Source of the DNA: Albifimbria verrucaria
Lineage: Eukaryota; Ascomycota; Sordariomycetes; Hypocreales; Stachybotryaceae
Direction: 5' to 3'
NCBI GenBank assembly: GCA_020081605.1
Contig: JAHREC010000007.1
Location: 1,302,001-1,366,000 of the forward strand
Length of the DNA stretch: 64,000 nt
The position numbers and the translations under genes were made by a program. Shown here one piece after another: positions 1-10,650 of the stretch (within the stretch, counting starts at the first letter, position 1; every line of letters begins with the position of its first letter). The notes below the pieces were generated by a model. The model ran no database searches. It was not told the DNA's origin and saw only the letters and a list, made by a program, of their open reading frames with translations.

Positions 1-684
1 GATTTAGTTTCTTGTTCAGATTTGATTCTGGTTTTGTGTGTGGAAGGTTCTACAGCCATATCGACACATGCAAGTCAGTAATTTCCTAACCAGCGAGGCA
101 TACAGCCCAATGATACCCGCACTGATCTCTTACAATGAAGCGCAACGACCGCATTTCTAAAACAGACTTATCAAATGTGGCTGACTCGATGACCGTTTCT
201 GGTGGTGCTAACAGCCATCTAATCCTTTTCTTCAGTGTCTTAGCACTGGTTCATTGCTGATTGAACGAATTCAGACAATTAAGCACAATGAACAATGGAC
301 GAAGCAAGCTTTGTTCCTTTGTAGATATGTGCTTGCTCTTCTCCGAGGAGTCATGTGCAGTGCAAGCACAGTACTGTATGTAAATCACTGACCACAAGCC
401 AACACAACAAAGAGCTACATCATAAACGGTGGCAAACATAATCGACCCAAAGGATCAAGCCAAAAGTGTTGTCACCACTGAATTCGTGTGAGTTTGCATT
501 CATCGTTTCTCTATGGAAAATCCACAGTTGCATGTACAAGCTGAGCCCTCGCTTAACTAAAGTAACCATAACGCCTATTGCAATCGTATCTCGGGAATTT
601 TGAGGGTATATACCGCCAGGTCCTGCTGCGAGTGATGTGACAAAGGGTGACGGACAGTGCATAGCCCCGGTGCAGACAACCCTC
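1..684. other. left-edge intergenic, no gene recognised
   Basis: Only short open frames without recognisable domains or splice-compatible extensions are present. The right end is the 3' flank of the minus-strand I9 inhibitor gene. I see no RNA gene or repeat. Confidence 0.5.
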
Positions 685-1060
685 TTAGAGGGCAGATATG
701 ACCTCGTCCTCCTCAATACGAACAGAGTGGTCGTTGCCCCATGTTTGCATCGTCTCGAGCGCGGCCGCAGGTGCCTGAACCGCGAAGCCCCTGCAAGAAA
801 TACGTCAGCATATGCACGTGTGACATCCCTTCAGTGACGAAGGAACTCGGGTATTCGTGGCTGTGAAATACGCACTTGATGATGGTATACTCGTGGGTAA
901 TCTTGCCGCCGGCCTTGAGGATCGAGTCCTTGGCCTCGTTGATGACCGAGTCGGGAGTAGATGGGTCGTCAAACCAAACAATGGCCGACTTGGACTGGTC
1001 AACACCGAGAACGCCCGGAACGAGGGCCAGGGCGGTAGCGAGGAGAGCGTAAGGTCGCAT
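685..1060 (-). CDS. small secreted I9-type peptidase inhibitor-like protein
   Basis: Two exons (1060..876 and 790..685) join in phase 2 across an 85-nt intron (GTGCGT...TTGCAG) and encode 96 residues. Residues 1-19 form a signal peptide (MRPYALLATALALVPGVLG). The rest is an inhibitor-I9/subtilisin-propeptide fold: a KSAIVWF strand near residue 24, a helix with DSVINEAKDSI, GGKITHEYTIIKGFAV, and a terminal VRIEEDEVISAL. Known members are subtilase propeptides and stand-alone yeast Pbi2-like inhibitors. Here no protease domain follows, so this is a free-standing secreted version. It probably binds a subtilisin-like protease or helps it fold; the partner is not in the window. The start is the only Met that gives a signal peptide. 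Confidence 0.8.
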
Positions 1061-1953
1061 GGTGATGATTTAGAAAGCGGATCCGCAGATTCGTATATGT
1101 TTTGTCGTTGAAATTCGGCTTTTGCGTCGTGGCGGGAAGGTATTCAGATGTGTAACAGGTCGAGGGTGAAGCAACCAAATCGAGGTGGGAATGGCGAGAC
1201 TTAAGGATGCGACGTACCTTTGATGACACTGAGGCGGCCTCGGCGGGTCCCTACGGAGGCCACGCATGAATGAGGAACTTGAACCCATGTACCGAGGACA
1301 GCCCCTCGGCAATCCCCATGCCTGCCACATGCCACTGGAATACCTCGAAATTCTGGAGCCTAAGTATCTCCTTTTAGCTTCCTCCTTCGGCAGGTGGCTC
1401 TGCGCTATCCCCACACGGGAAGATCGCTCTCAGAGCTGCCTGACGCAGTAAGGGTCCTTCAGTGCCATCATTCGTCCGCAACCATCGACAGTAATGTCTG
1501 TCCTGGTAGCACAGTATGTAGAGAACGTCACACGATTTGTCGGGGAGAAAAGGCCAAACGTCACGTATTACGTCTCCAAGGCGAGCATGTCAGATTTCAT
1601 CATAGTCAGCCATCCTGAATGTTGGGCACACAGTAGCACGAGCCATTGCTGAGTCTTTGATACGCTATGGAACGTACCAAATACGTTGTGGGCAAATGCC
1701 GTGGTTCCACACGTAGCACATAATCTATCGTGTTTCCAATATCCGAATGCTAAATCTATTCATTCAAACTTGGCTAGGTCATGCCAATTTTATTCTCACC
1801 TCTTTCCCGCTTGAGACGTGCCCCTGACGAATCGCCAATTACTACTCTGTGATACGCATATCCCTATAATCAAACCTCCAACTCCTGTGCTATGCGCCAT
1901 TCCAATGCCGTGTAATGATTCAACTATGCATGGATAGCTTCTTGGCTCCAGCT
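1061..1953. other. intergenic, nothing recognised
   Basis: Upstream region of the I9 gene and downstream region of the next minus-strand gene. The open frames here overlap one another on both strands and show no domain or protein-like composition. Confidence 0.5.
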
Positions 1954-2841
1954 TCAAGCTGTGCTGCCTACCACGCTATCGTTCTCGTTCCATAGCTCCC
2001 TGCTTTCTTGCTCAATAGCCCGCATAGCATGCGCGACTTCCTCCAACTTGGCCACCACATCAATAACACCGTTGTTGACCCGTTGAAAGTAAATGTCGTT
2101 AGCCTCACGGCGCTTCCTCGCTGATAAAATATCCGACTCTGTTTCCTCTTCTAGCTTTGATCCTAGGCGGTCAATGCCGCCGCTACTGCCAGGCTGCGTG
2201 TTCGTGGGCGCTGCCGAGCTCTTCGCGCCGTCGGTCCCATCGCCATTTCCTGGTTTGGTGGCGTCGGCAGAGTTTCCTTTCAGGTTACGCAGCTCGTCCC
2301 CTGCAGCGGAGGTCACATTGTCTTGGAGGCCTAGATCAGTAGCCTCGTCCGCCTCGTTCCGCGCCCAGGCTTGTGCAAGTGCGATCTGAGCCGAGCGCAA
2401 CTCTGCCAGCTTGCGCTCATGATCAGGCCCAAACACGTGTGTCCCACCTGTTGCAGAAAGCTGCAGATCCTGTAGAGTCGCTTGCATCTCAGCCCAGAGA
2501 GCATCTGTACGGTCCGTACTGCGTGCGCTGTTCGCATGCTGCAAAGTTCTGACAGGTCTCTGCAGATCTTGTTGAACCCGGGAAGAGCCTGGACGGGCAG
2601 AGGAAGGGCCATCATTGGCATTGCGATCTCGACTCAGACCAGAAGCGCCAGGTACCGGGGCACCGGGGACCAGAATTCCAGGAAGAGAGACAAGAGAGGC
2701 CGCCGGAGATGGGTGCATAAACAACGACGGTGGGGGCTCGCGTTGCTTAGCCTTCATCCTTGATGACGGGGTTGTAATGTCTTCATTCACATTCCACGCT
2801 CTCGACGGAGGGGTCTCGGTTTTCCGTTCTCCAGGAGCCAT
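1954..2841 (-). CDS. conserved-looking fungal protein of unknown function, coiled-coil C-terminus
   Basis: A single uninterrupted exon of 295 codons. I do not recognise the family. The first 100 or so residues are disordered and rich in Pro/Ser/Arg. Residues around 105-165 form a helical segment (DALWAEMQATLQDLQL, then AELRSAQIALAQAWARNEAD). A Gly/Ser/Asn-rich linker follows, and the last 70 residues are a charged helix likely to be a coiled coil (LEEETESDILSARKRREAND, VAKLEEVAHAMRAIEQESRE). There is no signal peptide or membrane segment. The two helices separated by a linker suggest a structural or complex-subunit role, but no function is assigned. Confidence 0.6.
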   Translation of the reverse strand: MAPGERKTETPPSRAWNVNEDITTPSSRMKAKQREPPPSLFMHPSPAASLVSLPGILVPGAPVPGASGLSRDRNANDGPSSARPGSSRVQQDLQRPVRTLQHANSARSTDRTDALWAEMQATLQDLQLSATGGTHVFGPDHERKLAELRSAQIALAQAWARNEADEATDLGLQDNVTSAAGDELRNLKGNSADATKPGNGDGTDGAKSSAAPTNTQPGSSGGIDRLGSKLEEETESDILSARKRREANDIYFQRVNNGVIDVVAKLEEVAHAMRAIEQESRELWNENDSVVGSTA

Positions 2842-3302
2842 ATCTGACAGTGCACGCCGAGAAGTGCGCGTGAATCACAACGGTAGACTAATGAGATATC
2901 ATTGAACTGCTCTGGTCAATATACAGAAATGTAGCTCCAACTACAGCAAGGGGAGCGAGACCTGCGATTGAACCATGGACAGGGGCTAGTCGTCGTCTCC
3001 ACCACCTTTCCCTATCGATAACCATCAAACTGGATGACTGATTCAAAGGATGCAGCCCCACCAAGGAACATTGATGGTCCGTCTCGCCACTTCAGTCACG
3101 TGAGACAAATGCCACAATTGCGATGAGCCACTAGGGTGCAATAACCCTATGAAGAATTTCAGGCTAGACCATCGAAAAGTTGCTCCGCCTTGCAACATCA
3201 TCAACCAGTGTCGCGATACACCAGATAAGTCGGTACGTCGCCCGAACCCTTCCTTCCGCACGACTCTTCCCTTTCGTCAGCTCTAACACATCGACAGCAA
3301 AC
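2842..3302. promoter_or_regulatory. divergent promoter region with ribosomal-protein-type elements
   Basis: This region separates the unknown minus-strand gene from RPS23. It contains the palindrome TCACGTGA at 3096-3103 (a Cbf1-type E-box) and the inverted repeat TAGGGT (3132-3137)/ACCCTA (3144-3149), which resembles Tbf1/telomere-like sites. Both element types are known in ribosomal-protein promoters of several ascomycetes. They lie about 155-210 bp upstream of the RPS23 ATG. Confidence 0.5.
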
Positions 3303-3802
3303 ATGGCTGGAGGCAAACCCCGTGGTCTTAACGCTGCCCGCAAGCTGCGAACGAACCGAAAGGACCAGAAATGGGCCGATCTTCACTATAAGAAGCGTGC
3401 TCTGGGCACTGCCTTCAAGTCCTCGCCTTTCGGTGGCTCTTCCCACGCCAAGGGCATCGTCCTCGAGAAGGTCGGTGTCGAGGCCAAGCAGCCCAACTCC
3501 GCTATCCGAAAGTGTGTCCGTGTTCAGTTGATCAAGAACGGCAAGAAGGTTACTGCTTTCGGTATGTCCATTGATCCATTGCCTACCGCGCGATCATGAC
3601 AGTCTCTCTAACAATTTCTCGCAGTCCCCAATGACGGTTGCCTTAACTTCGTGGACGAGAACGACGAGGTCCTGCTGGCTGGTTTCGGTCGCAAGGGCAA
3701 GGCCAAGGGTGATATTCCGGTGTTCGCTTCAAGGTCGTCAAGGTCTCTGGTGTCGGTCTGCTGGCCCTGTGGAAGGAGAAGAAGGAGAAGCCCCGCTCTT
3801 AG
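3303..3802 (+). CDS. RPS23: 40S ribosomal protein S23 (uS12), one 1-nt break
   Basis: This is the decoding-centre protein of the small ribosomal subunit. Exon 1 is 3303..3561 and exon 2 starts at 3625 after a 63-nt intron (GTATGT...CTCGCAG). The protein begins [20 protein letters not shown] and contains the conserved [10 protein letters not shown] loop and VPNDGCLNF. Near 3716 the frame slips: the family has GDIPGVRF, but the DNA reads ATTCCGGT where ATTCCCGGT is expected. One C is missing, and the last 28 or so residues ([20 protein letters not shown]) lie in another frame, ending at TAG 3800-3802. The expected length is about 145 residues. RPS23 is single-copy and essential in most fungi, so the break is almost certainly a sequence error. 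An in-frame ATG at 3180 is ignored as 5' UTR. Confidence 0.95.
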
Positions 3803-4060
3803 AGAAAGAAATCGTGGGAGAGGGTTGCAACAAATTTCGGCATGAGGAGTCTTATCGGATTGCTTGCATCGGCATCAAAGGTTAGGGTTCTGATCATGGG
3901 CGACGTGATCTAAAAAAGATAGATCAATTGTCTCCTAAAAAACGATTTACGTTCCATGTGTCCAAGATCCAGTCATGGTCGATCTATATTTGATACAGCG
4001 CCCGTACTCTATCGCACAGTCTACTTGTACAGATGTAATTTACAATTGATACCGTAGCCC

Positions 4061-5279
4061 TCAGTTTGCTACCTCTACCTTCACCTTTGATCCGTTGGCA
4101 CCCTCGCGTTCCTGGTTGTACTGGATCGCGTAATCAGCGGCCAGCCCGAGGCTCACAACGCCACCGGTGATCCAGCAGCCATTGACAAACCACCACCAGC
4201 AATCCTTGACGCTCTTGAGATTGACCCTCTTGATCATGACACCCAGAGTGACAAGAGCACCTCCGCAGCTTCCGATGAAGAAGGCAGGTCCGGCTCCAGA
4301 TGCTACGCCGGCAGCGGCCAATAGGGCCACCTGCACTGCGGCGAGTCCAGTCAGGACCTGCTTCGTCTCGGCATCATGCTTCAGAGCAATGCTCTTGATC
4401 CCAGCCTTGGCATCATCCCGGATGTCCATGTGGGCATAGATCATGTCGTAGAGGACCGTCCAGGCAACATTTGACGTATATAAAAGTGAGGCGGCAGTCA
4501 GTGCGGAAGAGTTTGAGAGCAGGTCGATGCCGAGGGCCGGGAAGCCCATCATTGCACCCCAGGAAAAGGTCAATCCCAGAACAAACTGCGGGTAGTATGT
4601 AACCCTCTTGGCCAAGGGTAGCTGGCAACAAACAAGAGACTTGGGACGCCGTAGAATAAGCATGGCAAAGGAAACTGCAAGAGGATGCCGAGGCCAGCGA
4701 GGAGCTGCACACCGGTAAAGGCGAGACCCTTGAAAGGCGTGATGGCGCCTCTTGCAATGGGCCTAAACCGAGTCCTTGTGACTTGCGGGTCGAGATTCCT
4801 GTCCCACAAATCGTTGATGGAACATCCTGCTCCACGCATGATGATGGCACCAGAGAGGAACAGTAGTGAAGTCCCAATCACAGAGCCGGGGATGCCATTG
4901 GGGCCGCCATGGGTGCTGCCATCAACGTGGAGAAGAGGCAAGGGAAGAAGAGGTAATAGGTGCCAGCTGGTTTGTCGATTCTTGTCAACTCAGCATAAGG
5001 GACCCAAGATGCAGGCAGCTTCGACAACAAGCCTGTTCGTGGTGGTGCATATGTTGGTGGTGTAACCGGGCTCTCCGGATCCAATGCAGGCGCCAGTTGT
5101 CTTTTGCCCTGGTGGAATGCGAGAGCCTGCTGTTTTGCGTGCCATGGCCGGTCCTGAGAGACAGCTGGACTACTGCATAGCGTTGAGGAGCCGAATTGAG
5201 TCCTTAGAAGTCGGTCACAGCGAGTGCTGCTGCCGAGCACCCGCCATGTTGCGCTTCGAGGCAGCGCATGAAATCTCAT
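4061..5279 (-). CDS. COQ2: 4-hydroxybenzoate polyprenyltransferase, mitochondrial (two 1-nt breaks)
   Basis: Coq2 attaches the polyprenyl tail to 4-hydroxybenzoate in ubiquinone synthesis at the inner mitochondrial membrane. The gene is intronless, about 406 codons. The N-terminus is Arg/Ser-rich and looks like a mitochondrial presequence. Then come ELTRIDKPAGTYYLFFPCLF, the first Asp-rich prenyl-diphosphate motif INDLWDRNLD, several hydrophobic helices, and the second motif YDMIYAHMDIRDD. The UbiA fold is complete only when two frames are joined. One C is missing in a C-run (coding strand) at 4888-4891 (MASP/GSVIG), and another at 4616-4618 (FVASYP/LAKRVTYYPQF). Stop is at 4061-4063. The gene is divergent from the JmjC gene. 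Confidence 0.92.
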
Positions 5280-5824
5280 CTTGAGAAGCTCGCAGCAGGC
5301 TAGAATAGTCTCATGAGAAGATTGCTCGCATCAGAATTCAAGTGGCAGAAAAACTTACACAAGTCACAGATTTGAAGTCAACGGTCCAGTTCTCATCATG
5401 GCATCATCCGTGCTCACTCACAGACAGTGATTAGAACCACCTAATGAGAGCGACTTACAGAAAAGATCTTGAAGCTACACGTATCACGTGCAAGCGAGTC
5501 ACTCTAGAGCTACGATAAGTGCAGCAATCAAACCCACAGGGACGGTCCGGTGGGGCTCGGAACCAAGCGTATCGATTGGCCACGCCAACCCTGCCAACTT
5601 TAGAAAGTGGGTGTGCCTTTGACAACCGCCATCACGTCGCGAAGCTCAGTCGCGAACCGCCCTTAGCTGCTCTTTGCGCTGAATGCGTCCAGCATCGGAA
5701 CCTCGTCCATCACCCTCGCAGATGTGACCTACTCGATGCCCGATACTATACCCTCTACCGACTCTCTATGTTCCTCTTTCGCGGGCAGCTGAGCGGTTAA
5801 GCCGAGCGTATCGTCACAGCCAAG
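5280..5824. promoter_or_regulatory. divergent promoter region COQ2 / JmjC gene
   Basis: 545 bp between two divergently transcribed start codons. It contains a CACGTG core within tatcacgtgcaag near 5480. No ORF here is convincing and no TATA box is obvious. Confidence 0.4.
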
Positions 5825-8800
5825 ATGCCGACTTCTATGCACCCTCAAGCCAAGTTCGACCCTCTCCCACCCGATTTAGACGTCCACGCCTTAGTAGAGC
5901 GAACCTCGAACTTCAAATGGGCTCAACGCGTTTCGCGTTCTCAAATCAGAAACCTCGGTCAACAAGAGTTTGAGAAGCTCGTGTTGATACATGTTGTTGC
6001 GGGCAGGAAGCCTCTTGTGATTGATGGCTGGGATGGCGTGCTTCCACAATGGCTTTTCAACGTTGGTTGGCTTGAAAAGACATACGACAAGAAGCGTAAG
6101 AAGGATCTCTACACCAATTCCGCATCAACTTCTAACTCAACAGCGCAGAGGAGAATGTCCGTGACATAACCGGAGCTTCTGACATTCCTATGACAACTGG
6201 CCATTACCTACGGTCTCTAAAACAACTTACGAACCAATGGACTCCCAGTAATTTCCGTGATGAGCGCCGGCAGCGACTATATCTCAAGGATATCGACTGT
6301 CCTGTGGAGTGGCATGAGGCTTTGCAAAAGGTCATCCATCCGAGCCTCTTCTACTTGAACGAAAACGTTTCCACAACTGGTCAAAGTTCTGGGACCCAGG
6401 ATGACGGCTTTGAATACAAATCTACCTCTGCTCCTGCTGGCGACCTCATGTCGAGCTTGCCAGAAGCAATGCGGGCTCAAAACTTGATGTGTTACATTGG
6501 CCACGAAGGGACATACACGCCCGCCCATCGTGAAATGTGTGCATCGCTTGGTCAGAATATCATGGTCGAAGCCTCCGGGGATAAAAATGGTGAAATTCCA
6601 GGAAGCTCACTTTGGTTCATGACGGAAAGCAAGGATCGCGAAGTCGTTCGGGAGTATTTCCTCTCCATGTTAGGCCATGACATTGAGATCGAGAAGCACT
6701 TTGCCCAAATCAATGCTTGGAAAAAGGCTCCCTTTGATGTTTACATCGTTGAGCAAAAACCCGGCGACTTCATTTTGGTCCCGCCTCTAGCCGCTCACCA
6801 GGTCTGGAACCGCGGCACACGAACGATGAAGGTAGCCTGGAACCGGACTACGGCTGAGACGCTTGACCTGGCCTTGCACGAAGCGCTGCCGAAAGCACGC
6901 CTCGTCTGTCGCGACGAGCAGTACAAGAACAAGGCGATAATTTACTTCACGCTTGAGAAATACTACAAAGAACTGCAGAAAATGGAGGAGCATGCAGAGA
7001 AGACGCAGATGAGCTTCCTAGGTCTGGGTCAAGAGATATTCAGAAATTCGCCTCGTGCTAGACAACTAGCTGGCGATTTCAAGAAGCTCTTCAGCCTCTA
7101 TACCGAGATTCTTGTTGATGAAATGTTTGCCATCAAGGAGAAGGAGGTTGAGTTTCTCGAATACGACTCATGTGTGACTTGCTCCTACTGTAGGTCGAAC
7201 ATCTTCAACCGCTTTCTCACCTGCAAACACTGCGTTCGGACACTGGTTAATGGTGATGAAGATGCCTACGACATTTGCATGGAGTGCTATGCCATGGGCC
7301 GTTCGTGTGCCTGTTTGTCTGGGCTTCAATGGTGTGAGCAATGGTCATGGCCTGATTTGGTAAACAACTACGAACTTTGGCGATCAATGGTCATAAAGAG
7401 TGACGGCTTTGTAGACCTTGAAATCTCGCCGCAGCCTTTCGAGGTTGCGCGCCTCAAATCTGGTAAGAAGTCGGTTGCCCAGATATGTCAAGAAGCACTC
7501 CGGCGACGACCTTGGAAGGATATCACCAAGCCTGAAAGGGAAAAGACACCGAGTGATTCTGAACCGGAAGGCACGGAAGATAAGCCCAAGAAGAAACCAA
7601 AGAGAAAGCAGAAAAAGGCGAGCTACGCCGATGCCATGTTTGCTCCCACAAAGACTATTCCTACCGAGTACATGCCTGCACAAACCCGGGGTGCAGCGAA
7701 GCTTATTGCTACGGTGTGTTGTACAGAGCTTTCGACCTGATGCCTCAAAGAGTTCTGGAAGATGAACACTGGCAATGCCCCAAATGCCTAGGGATTTGCA
7801 ATTGTGGACATTGCCGGCGCACTGGCGCAACTAATCCCTACACGCCAAAGAATACCTCTCTTGGTCATGATACACGTCCAATCGCCGATGACCGAAGCGT
7901 CGAAGCTCTTGTGGACTTCCGCATCCACAACCTTTCATGGTTAAAGGCTGCAGGGGAAGAGAGCCGCAGCAGAGACAGTAGGAGAATGCAGCGGCTGCGG
8001 CAGCAAGCTGACAATGCTAAGGCGCAGGACTTGACAGAACAAGCTGAAGCAGAGCAGCAGATCCAGCAAAGCGCTAGCTCGAACGACAGCAGGGCAGAGA
8101 GTGCAGTCAACGATGCCAGTGGCAATTACGAGTACCAAAGCTCCAGCAATATGGATGACTTATCGGCCTTGCAGAACTTCTCCAGCTCCGAGAACGTGAT
8201 GCATCAACATGGCCAAGCAATCGGTACCTTGAACCCGCATATTGAAGCAGGAGATATCACCATGGATGATGTTGTGGATGACTCGTTATATCCTGATCCT
8301 GGCCTCGTGGCTCGACAACGTATCGGAATGGGCTACTACGAGCAAGACGACACGGTTGACAAAATCTTGTTTGATCCGTATCAAGCACCTTCCGCCGAAT
8401 CTATTCGACTTGACGAGCCAAATGTGTCCGAGTTCGTTAAGAAATCAATTCGTGCAGCAAAACGGAAGGCAAAGCGAGACAACGAAGACCCAGATTACGT
8501 TGTTGGTGTCAGCCACCATAAGAAGCCTCGACTCACTAAACCAGATTATCTTGATGCCATGGATCCAGCTTTATTCAACGTCGATCAGCCCGTCCCAACG
8601 ACGCCTATGGTTGAGTCTGACCAGATGCTGAACCAAGACTCGACACCGGAAGTGCAGGAAGGTGGGCAACATGATTCAGCGCAAGGACCAGAGCCACAGA
8701 AGAAGGGGCCAACGAGATTACTGTTTGATGCCAATGAGCCAGAGCTGCGCCATGCTAAACCCAAAACCTCATATGTAGAGGTTGAGGATGGCGATCTGGA

Positions 8801-9955
8801 ATTCTCAGACCATGAAGAACAAACCGAGCAAGCCCCAATTGGGCAACGGGCTGTATCTCCGGACTTGGCTCAAGCTAATCCCGCTGACTTGGCTGCAGAT
8901 GCTGTGCGAGCATTATTTGATGGTGGTGCCGAAGTGCAAGTTCCAAGCAGCCCACCACTACAACAGACAGCATCTAGGAAGAAACGAGGACGGCCACCTA
9001 AACGCGTTTCTGAGATGTCTACGGTCGAGATACGTCAAACAGCTTCTCCCGTGAGAGAACAGTCACAGCGGCCTAGAGGGCGGCCTAGACGATCGATGAA
9101 CACAGAGGCGATTGTAGACGTAATCACTGACAGCCCTGTTGTGCAAGTTGAAGAAACGAATGTGGGCAGTGAAGATTTAGCTGCCTCGGTCCAATCTCAA
9201 GAGCGGCGCCGTGGTCGCCCTAGGCGCTCTGGTATAACCACGATTGCGGCCACGGGCGTGGACATCGAATTACAGAGTCCAAAGGCAAGCGCCAGCCCTG
9301 TTGGCCCTGCTGGTGATCGAGGAACCAGTCGTCCTCAACGACCAGAGCCTTCTCCGGAGGCGACGGCTACCAAAATCAGTGCACCAGAAAACTCTCAGTT
9401 CATGTCTTTGGCTGAACGCATGGCGTTGCGTGGCAAGTCGTTCAAGATTGGCAAGCGGAAGCCGGCTAAGAAACCGGCACCTGCTGAACCCCAGCACAAA
9501 ATACGGGCAGCAGCCGCGTTGATTTGGGCACTGAGTCTCCCATACGATCCGGTAGCGGCGCAGCCTCCGAGAAGGAAAGTTCTCCGGATCAGCCGGCTGC
9601 TGCAAACCCGCCAAGCTCTCGGAACATGCCACGGCGTGCTACGATAGGAGGGGCCACTATTGTGCGGCTCGACGACGCTGAAACAGGTTCAGAGTCTGCA
9701 GAGTCAGCAATGTTTATGGAATCTAGTGATGAATCTGGAGATGAAGAAGATATCCCAGCGCGAGGCACTTCCACGACTAGAGTGAGAGGAGGTTATAGCA
9801 GTGGCCGCGGACGCGGGCGTGGGAGGGACGAGGTCGTGGCCGAGGACGACAAGGATGAGCACGGGAGAAACATACGTGCCTTACGAAAAATGAGTATACG
9901 TGTCGTTGCATGCGCTCATATGGCAGCTAGTTTCTTTCAAATATGGATGGAATAG
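5825..9955 (+). CDS. JmjC-domain protein with 4CXXC-type zinc finger and three AT-hooks (two 1-nt breaks)
   Basis: A large nuclear protein, about 1,350 residues. Exon 1 (5825..6095) joins 6149 after a 53-nt intron. The JmjC domain spans roughly residues 90-320: the Fe(II) ligands H-R-E are near residue 217 (TYTPAHREMCASLGQN) and the distal His near 306 (PPLAAHQVWNRG), so dioxygenase chemistry is plausible. A Cys-rich region follows (CVTCSYCRSN, CKHC, CMEC, then HWQCPKCLGICNCGHCRR), resembling the zf-4CXXC_R1 domain. An acidic/Gln-rich tail carries three AT-hooks (KKRGRPPKR, RPRGRPRRS, RRRGRPRRS; 8980-9235) and a C-terminal RGRGRGRGR. Single missing C residues near 7687 and 9490 break the frame. 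It is probably a histone lysine demethylase or a JmjC protein limiting heterochromatin; the substrate is unknown. The exact 3' end is uncertain. Confidence 0.8.
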
Positions 9956-10650
9956 CCATCGTCTCCAGACGCGCATGAGTTCTTTTGCGTTATTACAGGA
10001 AGAGTGAGAGGATACCCCGGCGTTGACGGCGAATTTGATGAATTAAACTCCACATGGCAGCTGAGGCTGAATTGGCTTGGTATTTTAGACCAACTCGTGA
10101 GTTAATGGAAATTGAGACTTGGCTCTGTGAAGTTGAAAATCCCCATTGCACTATTGCACTATCGACTTATACGAAGATGTAAGTGCTTAGGTCGGTCGCA
10201 TCCCAAGGTAAAGCGACCTCCACTCCCGGCTGCAGCTGACGAGTGGGAGGCGGCATACCAGCACGTGCTCCTCAACCATGTAAGTTACACCACGTTAAGC
10301 TACCTCCCTCATGTCTTGGAAGTGCCCTTTTCCCACCGCAAAACCCAGCGATCGGATGGCATGGCCGGACAAGGGCGGCGTCGCTGCAGGGACGAGACGC
10401 TAAAAATCCATTTGCTGGAACCGGTTGTTGGTAAATGAACGGCCCCCGTTATCGTGCGTTAACTTGGATGGGCCTGCAGCGCGTCTCCTCGGTGTAACCC
10501 ACGTGGGAGAGCAATCAGGTGGTAGATAAAAGGGCATGGATGGCTTCCCACGACGGCAGTAGTCGTAGTCGGCAAGGCTGGTTTGGACTGAGCACCGTCG
10601 CCATCGTCTTCGGTCTGAGTGTTGCAACCTGCATCCCACTCATCGGCGCC
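9956..10650. other. intergenic, promoter of acid phosphatase gene
   Basis: No recognised coding sequence. An ATG at 10519 is in frame with nothing conserved. The preferred phosphatase start is 10651. Confidence 0.4.

Noticed and set aside
3180..3302. In-frame 41-residue N-terminal extension of RPS23 from an upstream ATG
   Set aside because: RPS23 starts MAGGKPRG in known homologues; the extension is 5' UTR sequence that happens to be open.
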